DNA of 64,000 bases from Christiangramia oceanisediminis (lineage in GTDB: Bacteria; Bacteroidota; Bacteroidia; Flavobacteriales; Flavobacteriaceae): positions 682,001 to 746,000 of the forward strand of contig NZ_JANCNS010000001.1 in assembly GCF_022570735.2 (NCBI RefSeq), written 5' to 3'. Position 1 is the stretch's first letter, and the number at the start of each line of letters is the position of its first letter. Below are positions 8,349 through 15,992 of the stretch, piece by piece. The notes under the pieces are model-generated. The model had not been told where the DNA came from, ran no database searches, and saw only the letters and a program-made list of their open reading frames with translations. The position numbers and the translations under genes are program-made.

Positions 8349-9374
8349 ATGACGCTAATTCGAATATTCAGGACTTTCTTGTTGATGTTCAGCTTTTTAC
8401 TGCTGAATTCCTGTACGACTAGATCTGTAAATGCCAAATACAATGGTATTAGCCTTGTAGCCTCCCGGGACAGTCTGCATAGCCAGCATGTCGAGCCTAT
8501 CATTCAGGTAAATGCTAATGCAGTGGCCCTAATGCCCTATGCTTTTATGGGTGATAAAGATAACCCCGAACTGATCTTTAACAACAACAGGCAATGGTTC
8601 GGGGAAAGAGAAGAAGGGATCGAACATGCGATCGCCATTTTGAAAAAGAAAAAATTGAAGCTGATGATGAAGCCTCATATCTGGCTTAGAAATGGAGAAT
8701 TCACAGGGGATCTTTCCTTTAATTCGGAAAAGGAATGGAAGAAATTTGAAGATTCCTATCGCAACTATATCCTGTTTTACACCGAAATCGCCGAAAAGCA
8801 TCATTTTGAACTAGTATGTATTGGAACCGAACTTTTCAATTTTGTTGATCAACGGCCGGAATTCTGGAAAAACCTGATCAAAGAAATTCGGAAGAAATAC
8901 CATGGAAAACTGGTCTATGCCGAAAACTGGGATAAAGCCGATCAAACCGAAATCTGGCAACACCTGGACTACATAGGTGTGGATGCTTATTTTCCATTGA
9001 GCGAGGAGGAGGCTCCTTCAGAAGCCGAAATCATTGATGGCTGGGAAAAACATAGACTAATGCTGGAGAAACTTTCTTCAGAAAATGATCTGCCTGTACT
9101 GTTTACCGAGTACGGCTACCGAAGTGTGGACCATGCCCTGAAAGAGCCCTGGAATTCGAGTCGTGACAGCATTAAACTGAATCATACTGTCCAGGCAAAA
9201 GCCTTAAAAGTGATTTATGAAGAAATCTGGCCGGAGGACTGGTTTGCCGGTGGATTTTTATGGAAATGGCACCAGGATCCGGACTCCGGAGGTCTGGATA
9301 ACAACCGCTTCACCCCGCAGAACAAACCTGCGCAGAAAGTGGTACAGGAATATTACAGGAAATTCACGAATTGA
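8349..9374 (+). CDS. GH113-like TIM-barrel lipoprotein
   Basis: A 341-residue exported protein with a lipobox LLNSC (C22) that should be lipidated and anchored to a membrane. The body is a TIM-barrel of the GH113/GTA-like group: VALMPYAFM near 59-67, MKPHIWL near 107-113, GTEL at 159-162 (E161, candidate acid/base) and FTEYGYRS at 252-259 (E254, candidate nucleophile), then GGFLWKWHQDP. GH113 members include beta-mannanases, but many Bacteroidota homologues are uncharacterised, so activity on mannan is not assured. Its last 11 bases overlap the convergent TIGR04283 gene. Confidence 0.8.
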   Translation: MTLIRIFRTFLLMFSFLLLNSCTTRSVNAKYNGISLVASRDSLHSQHVEPIIQVNANAVALMPYAFMGDKDNPELIFNNNRQWFGEREEGIEHAIAILKKKKLKLMMKPHIWLRNGEFTGDLSFNSEKEWKKFEDSYRNYILFYTEIAEKHHFELVCIGTELFNFVDQRPEFWKNLIKEIRKKYHGKLVYAENWDKADQTEIWQHLDYIGVDAYFPLSEEEAPSEAEIIDGWEKHRLMLEKLSSENDLPVLFTEYGYRSVDHALKEPWNSSRDSIKLNHTVQAKALKVIYEEIWPEDWFAGGFLWKWHQDPDSGGLDNNRFTPQNKPAQKVVQEYYRKFTN

Positions 9375-10050
9375 TACGTTTATAATAATGAGAAGCAAGC
9401 TCCTCTGCGCCTGCACCAAATCTCCGTTTCCAGTAGATCTCCGCAAACAGCTTCTGGGTTTTCCAAATTCCCATCCTTTCGTATAACCTGGCAGAAGTGA
9501 CAATAGGACTTTTGATCACGACAAACATCTTTTGATCATAAAGCCTTTTAATGATCTCGTTATCCTCATAGACCTGGTATCTTTCATCATAACCCCCTAT
9601 TTTGAAGAACAGGTCCCTTTCCACAAATAACGACTGGTCTCCACCCCTGCAGGAAATATGGTTAAGCCTGGTGAACCAACCCATCAGATTGAGCCACCAG
9701 TGGTCCTTATCGAATTTCATTCGGAAACAACCGGCCTTATTGCCTTTTTTAAATTCCTGTATAATTAGCTGATCGAAATTTTCAGGAGGCAGGCTATCTG
9801 CATGTAAAAAATACAGCAACTCAGAAGTAGCCGTATCTGCCCCGGCATTTAATTGTACAGCGCGGCCTTTTTTTGATCGGATATAAGTAACTCCTGGAAA
9901 ATTCTTGGCGACCTGTACGGTGCCATCTGTACTTCCTCCGTCAACAATGATGACCTGTGAAACTAGCCCTGCTGATTTTTTTTGCAGGTGATCAAGCAGC
10001 ACCGGCAGCTGGTCTTCTTCGTTATATACCGGAATAATGATGCTGATCAT
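9364..10050 (-). CDS. TIGR04283-type arsenosugar-locus glycosyltransferase (GT2)
   Basis: A 228-residue short GT2 with IIIPVYNEEDQ at the start, D37 in VIIVDGGSTDGT, the metal-site region FLHADSLP (D85) and a C-terminal ERDLFFKIGGYDE segment. This form is the TIGR04283 subfamily, named for its recurrent place in arsenosugar-biosynthesis loci, where it is thought to transfer a sugar- or glycerol-type group. Its start lies 7 bp from the stop of the DUF547 gene, so they are co-transcribed. The gene ends by overlapping the convergent GH113-like gene. Exact reaction not established. Confidence 0.82.
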   Translation of the reverse strand: MISIIIPVYNEEDQLPVLLDHLQKKSAGLVSQVIIVDGGSTDGTVQVAKNFPGVTYIRSKKGRAVQLNAGADTATSELLYFLHADSLPPENFDQLIIQEFKKGNKAGCFRMKFDKDHWWLNLMGWFTRLNHISCRGGDQSLFVERDLFFKIGGYDERYQVYEDNEIIKRLYDQKMFVVIKSPIVTSARLYERMGIWKTQKLFAEIYWKRRFGAGAEELASHYYKRINS

Positions 10051-10057
10051 ATACTTT

Positions 10058-10855
10058 TTAATTCACCTCGTTCAGGTTCCAGTTATATTCCTTGAATTCG
10101 ATACGCGCATCTGGAGCCAGCTTGACCTTGGAATATTGGTTCACATAGTCAATCAAACTTCCATTTTCGGTAAAATCTCCTTTATACCAGTCGAAGATAG
10201 CAGACAGTTGAGCTGAATCCTCACTGATCTCATTCTTACCGGAATTGATGAATTCTGAAGTCGCTTTCTCCAATTGTTGTTCGATCTTCCCTGCGGTAAA
10301 TGCTTCGTTCATAAGCTTAGGACAGGAGATCGAAGCGCAATTGATGGCGAAATGTATCCTTGGCTCGTTCATCTTTCTAAGAATGCTATTTTCTAGGGCA
10401 CCCAAAGAAATTTCGGTATCGCCTACCTGGATGAATTCTTTGGTCCATGGGCCACTGATATCCTTGATGCTTTTAAGCGGATAATTTCTAAGGATCAGGT
10501 CTACGGTATATGCATTATAGAGATTGATGTAATAACCCAGCAGTTCTGCGTTGGACCAGTTGTCATCAGGCTCCTGGGCAGAAAGCATTTGCAGGTATTT
10601 ATCCAGTTCCTCGCGATCCTTCTGAAACCCCTTGTAATTGACCATACCATCCTCCTGCACGTGTTTTTTCAACAGTGCATCCCAGGCCGAATGATCCAGT
10701 TGAACACCGGAATTCGTATTTGCCGAAACCTCATCCTTCATATCGGGAGTTGGCAGGCCCTTGCTGTTAAAACCGGCGCTGGATATCAGGTTACAGGAAG
10801 CGAACGAAAAGCAGCCTGTGACCAGGATCAGGGAAATTAGAATGTACTTTTTCAT
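10058..10855 (-). CDS. DUF547 lipoprotein
   Basis: A 265-residue protein with a lipoprotein signal (MKKYILISL, lipobox FASC, C21). The DUF547 core is clear from HFAINCASISCPKL near 169-182 and the INLYNAYTVDLIL block near 110-122. The catalytic function of DUF547 is unknown; Cys and His residues in the core are conserved in the family. It forms a unit with the TIGR04283 glycosyltransferase, 7 bp apart, and lies downstream of arsM beyond a 300-bp repeat-filled gap. Its presence suggests a periplasmic or outer-surface step linked to the arsenosugar genes, which is inference from context only. Confidence 0.82.
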   Translation of the reverse strand: MKKYILISLILVTGCFSFASCNLISSAGFNSKGLPTPDMKDEVSANTNSGVQLDHSAWDALLKKHVQEDGMVNYKGFQKDREELDKYLQMLSAQEPDDNWSNAELLGYYINLYNAYTVDLILRNYPLKSIKDISGPWTKEFIQVGDTEISLGALENSILRKMNEPRIHFAINCASISCPKLMNEAFTAGKIEQQLEKATSEFINSGKNEISEDSAQLSAIFDWYKGDFTENGSLIDYVNQYSKVKLAPDARIEFKEYNWNLNEVN

Positions 10856-10881
10856 AGGTTTTGTTTTGAATAGTTTAGCTC

Positions 10882-11155
10882 TCGACTCCGCTCAAATTGA
10901 CAAAAATTAGGCTTCGACTCCGCTCAGCCTGAGAGATGCTGGTTCGTTTTAGCTTTTCAGCTACAGACGAATAATCCAGACAGCCGTAGCTTTCGACTCC
11001 GCTCAAGATGACACCGGAAGGCTTCGACTTCGCTCAGGCTGACAGATTCTCATTACTGCATTAAAGCCGTAGCTTTCGACTCCGCTCAAGCTGGCAATTG
11101 TTTTAGCAGCCGCGCACAACATCAAATGAGTCACTTCGAGTAAAGTCGGGAAGTG
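10882..11155. repeat. Cluster of REP-type repeats (core TTCGACTCCGCTC) between arsM and DUF547
   Basis: Five direct copies of (T)TCGACTCCGCTCAxxxTGAC start at 10882, 10913, 10992, 11023 and 11075, and a decayed inverted copy (GTCACTTCGAGTAAAGTCGGGAAG) lies at about 11130-11153. Copies at 10992 and 11075 also share the preceding GCCGTAGCT, as if a larger unit had duplicated. No coding frame is evident in this 300-bp gap between the DUF547 start (10855) and the arsM stop (11156). The core is the same as in the in-frame repeats at 271-358. Confidence 0.88.
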
Positions 11156-12124
11156 CTAACAGCAACCACCCCCATCATAATGCCAGGTAGATTCGCTGAT
11201 GAAAATATCATCCCTTTCCAGACTGGCCAGTGCCCCGGCCGTCTTATCACAGATCGCCAAAGGCTGATTCTTTACCAGAATATGCCCCTTCCCATCATCA
11301 AAATGATCCTGGTCGCCGTAGTAGATAGCCGCTTTCCCGGTAAAGATACAGGGACCATCTTCAGGCATTGGATCTTTGATCGCCGCAACTTCAATGGATT
11401 CAATATAAATGAGTTCATCTGTTGGATAATTCTTTGGATCCAGGATACGATAAGGTTTCCTGGCCCTGATCTCGATAGTTCCAAAACCAGCATCGGTTAA
11501 CGCCTTTACATATTCCGAAATAGGTAAACTTCCGCTCAAACACAGGGCACGAAGTCTTTCGTCATTACGCAACTCCTCGTTCATCTCCTGCTCGCAGGTA
11601 GGATCGCTCATCACCAGCCTGCCGTGAGGTTTCAGCACCCGGTACATTTCCTTTAAGGCCTGTGTAAGCTCATCGGTTTTGAAAATATTGAACAAACAAT
11701 TCTGTGCGGCCACATCTATGGAGTTATCCTCAACCGGCAGATTAGTAGCATCTCCCTTTTTTAGATCCACAAAATCGGAACTAAACCATGGATTGAGTTC
11801 CTCGGCTTCCTTAAAATTCTTTCGCGAAGCTTCCAGCATTTCGTCTACCACGTCCACCCCGATCACTCCAGATCTCTGCCTGGAGAAATAAGCGAATTGC
11901 AGCAATTCCATTCCGCCGCCCACTCCAACATACAGCGTTCTTGGATTATTCACCAGATCGCGAGCATGAACCGTTGACCCACAACCATAATTCATTTCCT
12001 GCATGATCCTTGGGATCTTAAGGCCAGGCAGTTCCCAAACAGGATTGGTAGTGCAGCAAAGTCCCACATCGGGTGTCAGGGCTGCTTCGCGATATACATC
12101 TTTGGTAGTTTCTAGATAGCTCAT
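11156..12124 (-). CDS. arsM: Arsenosugar-locus arsenite methyltransferase ArsM
   Basis: A 322-residue class I SAM methyltransferase. Motif I is LYVGVGGGMELL at 64-75, followed by GVDVVDEML at 89-97. Cysteines C23 and C24 (GLCCTTNP), C48 (NYGCGS), C143 and C177 are candidate arsenic ligands, and the protein ends in GGGCC with two more. This matches the ArsM subtype tied to arsenosugar synthesis, which methylates As(III) towards dimethylarsenite. The C-terminal domain after about residue 235 is family-specific. It is the last gene of the tight six-gene run starting at 15479, 7 bp after the phosphorylase gene. Demonstration of activity would need biochemistry; the assignment rests on motifs and neighbours. 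Confidence 0.88.
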   Translation of the reverse strand: MSYLETTKDVYREAALTPDVGLCCTTNPVWELPGLKIPRIMQEMNYGCGSTVHARDLVNNPRTLYVGVGGGMELLQFAYFSRQRSGVIGVDVVDEMLEASRKNFKEAEELNPWFSSDFVDLKKGDATNLPVEDNSIDVAAQNCLFNIFKTDELTQALKEMYRVLKPHGRLVMSDPTCEQEMNEELRNDERLRALCLSGSLPISEYVKALTDAGFGTIEIRARKPYRILDPKNYPTDELIYIESIEVAAIKDPMPEDGPCIFTGKAAIYYGDQDHFDDGKGHILVKNQPLAICDKTAGALASLERDDIFISESTWHYDGGGCC

Positions 12125-12131
12125 TTAATTT

Positions 12132-12944
12132 CTATAATTTCTGAAGGAGGTTCTTAAATAATTTTACCATATCTGGCTCAGCCTTGGCAGCCATCGCCAG
12201 GATATCCTGGATATCTACCTTTTCAAGATTATCCGGGTCTCCCTGGTCGGTAATCACAGAAATAGCTGAAACAGGTATTCCCAAATGCCTGGCAACGATC
12301 ACTTCGGGAACCGTGCTCATCCCAACCGCATCGGCGCCAATGATCTTCAGGTACCGGTATTCTGCGCGGGTTTCCAGTTGAGGTCCAAGTACCGAAGCAT
12401 AGACTCCCTTGTGCAGTTTGATCCCGAGATCGGATGCTGCTTCCTGGAAAAGTTGATTCATTTCAGCATCATAGGGTTCGCTCATGTCCACAAAGCGTTC
12501 TCCCAGCCGTTCCACCCCATGCATGGCTAGCGGTGAACCTCCCAAAAGATTAATATGATCATCGATCAACATCAACTCTCCTTTCTTGAAATCGAGGTTT
12601 ATGGCGCCGGAGGCATTGGAAACCAGCAGTCGCTCGATTCCGAGTCGTTTCATGACCCGCACCGGGTAGGTCACATCAAAAAGATTGTAACCCTCATATA
12701 GGTGAAATCTTCCCTGCATGACCACTACTTTCTTTCCTTCGAGTTTTCCGAAGATCAGTTTCCCTTTATGGAACTCTACGGTGGCTGTAGGAAAATATGG
12801 AATATGATTATAGCTGGTTTCTATCTCGATCTCTATGTGATCCAGCAACTGACCCAGGCCTGTCCCCAGAATGATTCCTACTTCTGGCTTTCCAAAACCT
12901 TTTGCTTTTAAAAAGTCTACAGATTCGTTAATTCTGTCTGTCAT
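12132..12944 (-). CDS. punA: Purine nucleoside phosphorylase
   Basis: A 270-residue trimeric-type PNP: ILGTGLG at 25-31 (phosphate loop), QGRFHLYEGY at 77-86, VSNASGAIN at 108-116 and GMSTVPEVIVARH near 207-219. It splits purine nucleosides with phosphate into base and ribose-1-phosphate. Inside this locus the likely special role is removal of adenine from the dimethylarsinoyl-deoxyadenosine made by ArsS, leaving an arsenic-bearing ribose-phosphate for the glycosyltransferases; that is inference. The start overlaps the stop of the TIGR04282 gene by 4 bp, which supports co-translation. A general salvage role cannot be excluded. Confidence 0.88.
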   Translation of the reverse strand: MTDRINESVDFLKAKGFGKPEVGIILGTGLGQLLDHIEIEIETSYNHIPYFPTATVEFHKGKLIFGKLEGKKVVVMQGRFHLYEGYNLFDVTYPVRVMKRLGIERLLVSNASGAINLDFKKGELMLIDDHINLLGGSPLAMHGVERLGERFVDMSEPYDAEMNQLFQEAASDLGIKLHKGVYASVLGPQLETRAEYRYLKIIGADAVGMSTVPEVIVARHLGIPVSAISVITDQGDPDNLEKVDIQDILAMAAKAEPDMVKLFKNLLQKL

Positions 12945-13546
12945 GATTCTATTAATCTTTTTAAGGCCGAATGATCATTAAGATCATCCAGCACGTCAAT
13001 ATCATTTTGTGTTCTTAAAATTTTTAATTTGAAATTTAGCAGGTCTTCCAGCGTATCATCCAGGACCGTGGAAGTACTCCAGTTTTTTTTCCTGAAAACC
13101 TTCGAATTTAGGGAATTCATTCCAAAAAGGTAATACCCCCCGTCTTTGGCAGGCCCAATCACGTAATCATGATCGTCTAAAGCAGAAAAGGCCATTTCTA
13201 AATCAGATGTTTTAAGGTCGAAAAGATCTGTTCCAATGATCACAATTTGTTTATATCCTTCAGCAAATCCCTTCTTAAAAGCTAATTCCATTCGCTCTCC
13301 CAGATCTGATCCCTCCTGAAGTCGTTTCGAAAAAAGCTCATTATCCCAAATATCATTTTCACTGATCTTATTGGAATACCATACCTGTTTATCAACAGCT
13401 AATTTTGAAGTGACCTTCCTGGAATGCTCGAGCAAAAATTTATAGATCTCCAGAGCCTTTTGATCCCCAATATCCTTTGCAAGTCGGGTTTTGACCTTCC
13501 CCCGTTCAGGGTTCTTTGTAAAAATGATCAATAATCTATTCTGCAC
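12941..13546 (-). CDS. TIGR04282-type arsenosugar-locus glycosyltransferase (DUF2064)
   Basis: A 201-residue GT-A fold protein of the DUF2064/TIGR04282 group. Visible are the nucleotide-sugar binding FTKNPERGKVKTRLA near 9-23, the metal-site IIGTDLFDL near 101-109 and GPAKDGGYYLFG near 129-140. It belongs with the TIGR04283 enzyme; these two families occur together in arsenosugar loci and probably act on the product of ArsS and the phosphorylase. It abuts the rhodanese gene directly and overlaps the phosphorylase gene by 4 bp. Confidence 0.85.
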   Translation of the reverse strand: MQNRLLIIFTKNPERGKVKTRLAKDIGDQKALEIYKFLLEHSRKVTSKLAVDKQVWYSNKISENDIWDNELFSKRLQEGSDLGERMELAFKKGFAEGYKQIVIIGTDLFDLKTSDLEMAFSALDDHDYVIGPAKDGGYYLFGMNSLNSKVFRKKNWSTSTVLDDTLEDLLNFKLKILRTQNDIDVLDDLNDHSALKRLIES

Positions 13547-14044
13547 CTAGTATATCTTTTCGCCCTGGTTTAACCACTGGGACCAGTTTTCGGAATACAC
13601 ATGCACCTTTTCGGTTTGCTCACCTTCATCATTCACAACCTCGTAGCCTTTATTTTTCCATTCAAAGATCCCTCCATACAGGTTCCTGACATTCCTGAAA
13701 CCGGCTTTTTTCAATTTCCTGGCCGCTTTTTCTGAACGGATACCAAGGGAACAATAAACTATGATTTCAGTATCCTTATCTACATTGGAAAGACTATGGC
13801 TTTCATTCGATTCTTCGAATAGGCTAGCCTGCCTGATATGGCTAACCTCAAATTCTTCTGCTTTTCTTGCGTCCAACAGAACAAGCTTCTCCTTCTCTAA
13901 TTTCATCTTTAATTCTTCAACCGAGATATAAGGAATATCCCCTCTATTATACCTGTCCAGAAGATGATCCAGGGTTTTCTGGGAATTTGCCGAAAATCCT
14001 ATAAATATAAAGATGAAGCCAAAAATTACCTTTTTCAATACCAT
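13547..14044 (-). CDS. Exported rhodanese-like protein of the arsenosugar operon
   Basis: A 165-residue single-domain rhodanese with an N-terminal signal or membrane segment (about 4-20, ending SANSQ). The active loop is C98-SLGIRS (VYCSLGIRS), a full-size six-residue loop typical of sulphurtransferases rather than the longer phosphatase loop. LLDARKAEEFEVSHI is the conserved upstream block. It sits between arsS (5 bp upstream) and the TIGR04282 gene (adjacent), so it is in the same transcript. A role in thiol/sulphur handling of arsenic species is possible but not shown. Confidence 0.85.
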   Translation of the reverse strand: MVLKKVIFGFIFIFIGFSANSQKTLDHLLDRYNRGDIPYISVEELKMKLEKEKLVLLDARKAEEFEVSHIRQASLFEESNESHSLSNVDKDTEIIVYCSLGIRSEKAARKLKKAGFRNVRNLYGGIFEWKNKGYEVVNDEGEQTEKVHVYSENWSQWLNQGEKIY

Positions 14045-14049
14045 AGGAT

Positions 14050-15105
14050 TTAAGCTACGCTACCCTGGCAACTGCTACCGGCACCAGCGGTACAACCGTA
14101 ACAATGCTGGGAGATCACAATCTCACGATCGTTCAGCAGGTCCTCATTATATTCGCTTATATGCTTTACCTTGCTTTTTACTTTAAGCTCCAGCATCTGG
14201 TTGAAATCACAATCATATAACCAGCCATCCCAACTCACAGAGATCGTATTGGTACACATTAAATTATCTACCGCCGCAGGATTATAGGCCTCTACAAGGG
14301 CATACATATAATCCTCGTAATTTTCGGAGGCTATCAGGTATTCCAGAAACCTACTGATAGGAAGATTAGTGATCGCAAACAGGTTATTGAAATCGATGTC
14401 GAAATCTTCCTTTAAGGCAAGTTTAAAATCATTTTCCATAGCCGCCTGGTCGGTTGGTAAAAAGGCTCCGGAAGGATTGTAGACCAGGTCCAGCTTCAAA
14501 TTAGAACCTTCCTGGGCATACCCGACTTTGTTAAGCATTTGAAGGGCTTTAATGGATTTATCAAAAACCCCGCTGCCTCTTTGTTTATCGGTCTTTTCCC
14601 TTTTATAAAAAGGCAGGGAGGAAACCACGTGAACATTATGCTTCTTAAAGAATTCCGGCAAATCATGGTATTTCTTATTTGCAAGGATAATGGTAAGATT
14701 TGACCTTACGATAAAATCCCTGATCCCGGCTTTAGATGCTTCTTCAACAAACCAACGGAAATCAGGATTCATTTCTGGTGCACCACCTGTAAGATCAAGG
14801 GTATGTGCTCCAGTGGTTTTAATTACATCCAGGCACTGATGCATGGTTTCCCTGGTCATGATTTCTTTCCTGTCTGGACCCGCATCAACATGACAATGCC
14901 CACAAACCTGGTTACACATATAACCCAGGTTGATCTGGAGAATCTCCAGTTTCTTAGGTTTTAGGGGGAAATGGCCAGTTTGGGCAATTTTGTCTTTAAA
15001 ATAAGGTAATTCTTTCTCCTTAAAGATCCCGTTGCTTAAATATTCCAGCTGATTTGCCGGACTGGAAAGATCATCTTTCCGATACTTCAGGGATTTTAAT
15101 TTCAT
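14050..15105 (-). CDS. arsS: Arsenosugar biosynthesis radical SAM protein ArsS
   Basis: A 351-residue radical SAM enzyme. The [4Fe-4S] motif is C64-x3-C68-x2-C71 (CNQVCGHC), followed by LTGGAPE at 106-111. The C-terminal domain has C284 and C299, and the final 20 residues carry C335, C338 and C346 (HCYGCTAGAG, then SSCQG). This end is diagnostic of the ArsS/TIGR04167 family, some members of which use selenocysteine there; here all positions are ordinary TGC/TGT cysteine codons. In characterised homologues ArsS joins the 5'-deoxyadenosyl group of SAM to dimethylarsenite, giving the nucleoside precursor of arsenosugars. It is followed by rhodanese, TIGR04282, PNP and arsM with gaps of 8 bp or less. 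Confidence 0.92.
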   Translation of the reverse strand: MKLKSLKYRKDDLSSPANQLEYLSNGIFKEKELPYFKDKIAQTGHFPLKPKKLEILQINLGYMCNQVCGHCHVDAGPDRKEIMTRETMHQCLDVIKTTGAHTLDLTGGAPEMNPDFRWFVEEASKAGIRDFIVRSNLTIILANKKYHDLPEFFKKHNVHVVSSLPFYKREKTDKQRGSGVFDKSIKALQMLNKVGYAQEGSNLKLDLVYNPSGAFLPTDQAAMENDFKLALKEDFDIDFNNLFAITNLPISRFLEYLIASENYEDYMYALVEAYNPAAVDNLMCTNTISVSWDGWLYDCDFNQMLELKVKSKVKHISEYNEDLLNDREIVISQHCYGCTAGAGSSCQGSVA

Positions 15106-15143
15106 ACACGATTATTTGCATAGTTGGTCGAAAATAGACCTAA

Positions 15144-15479
15144 CTACATACTTAATTTTTTGTACTTGTTCATCATTTGCACACCATGAACCAGGGTGGC
15201 CCCGCTCTCGATCGCTGCCCCGGCATGAACGGCTTCCATCATTTCTTCCTTGGTTATGCCTCGTTGAAGCCCGTCCTTGGTATAGGCATCAATACAATAG
15301 GGACATTTAACCACGTGCGATACCGCCAGTGCAATTAGGGATTTTTCCCTTGCGGAAAGTGCTCCTTCTTCAAAGACCTTCCCGTAATAGTCAAAGAATT
15401 TTTTTCCTAATTCTTCACTCCATTCGGTTATTTCGCCAAATTTCCTGAGATCTGAAGGATCGTAATAGGATTTAGACAT
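15144..15479 (-). CDS. AhpD/carboxymuconolactone decarboxylase-like protein of the arsenosugar locus
   Basis: A 111-residue protein of the CMD/AhpD fold with the redox motif CPYC (C59, C62) inside LIALAVSHVVKCPYCIDAYT, and ALSAREKSLIAL just before. AhpD-like proteins are thiol peroxidases or reductants. Members at this genomic position are named arsenosugar biosynthesis-associated peroxidase-like proteins. It is the first gene of the tight leftward operon, 38 bp before arsS. It may keep the thiols or arsenic reduced; this is inference. Confidence 0.87.
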   Translation of the reverse strand: MSKSYYDPSDLRKFGEITEWSEELGKKFFDYYGKVFEEGALSAREKSLIALAVSHVVKCPYCIDAYTKDGLQRGITKEEMMEAVHAGAAIESGATLVHGVQMMNKYKKLSM

Positions 15480-15526
15480 AAAATTTCATGCTTTTAAAAA
15501 TGTACGTAAAAAAGGAGCAGTTGGAT

Positions 15527-15709
15527 TTACAATGTCACCACTCCCGTTATCGATAGAATAATAAGTAAAAATACAATAACGATAAGGATAACCACCCATA
15601 ATTTTGAACCGGAATTCCCGGTGCGCGTTTCGGTAGATTGATTCCTGCTTTTTTCTGACTCTTTGTGATCGGTTGGTACAGGAGACGATCTGTCTTTTTT
15701 CGAATCCAT
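15527..15709 (-). CDS. Small single-span membrane protein, unknown function
   Basis: A 60-residue protein with a charged N-terminal half (KKDRSSPVPTDHKESEKS) and one C-terminal hydrophobic span (LWVVILIVIVFLLIILSITG). No known domain. It lies 47 bp upstream of the arsenosugar operon on the same strand and could be its first gene. Its shape, with a clean ATG and a plausible membrane anchor, supports it being real, but no homology can be claimed from sequence reading alone. Confidence 0.55.
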   Translation of the reverse strand: MDSKKDRSSPVPTDHKESEKSRNQSTETRTGNSGSKLWVVILIVIVFLLIILSITGVVTL

Positions 15710-15992
15710 AATTTTAAATTTTTATAGAAAATAAAGGAAAATCGGGCCTTTTAAAAGTATCTTTTGAGAATTAACAGAAGTTTTAGGATTGAGATTTTCC
15801 GCCATATCCCACACAGGGAGGCAATCGATAAGAGTCAAATAACGTTTTTCGCATTACAATTATCTCAAACAATGATAATATTGACAGGGATTCTTAATTT
15901 TTTCACACAAATTATAATTTTACCCGCCGCGATTTTTCGAATTATTTGTTAAAAAACCTGTAACTTTAAAAGACGCTTCGTCGCATGATCTT

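Noticed and set aside
14050-15105. Selenocysteine in ArsS
   Set aside because: The C-terminal positions that can be Sec in some homologues are ordinary TGC/TGT cysteine codons and the frame has no internal TGA.
15764-15952. Small plus-strand frame upstream of the AraC gene
   Set aside because: Starts without ATG or clear context, no family features, and lies in AT-rich promoter DNA.
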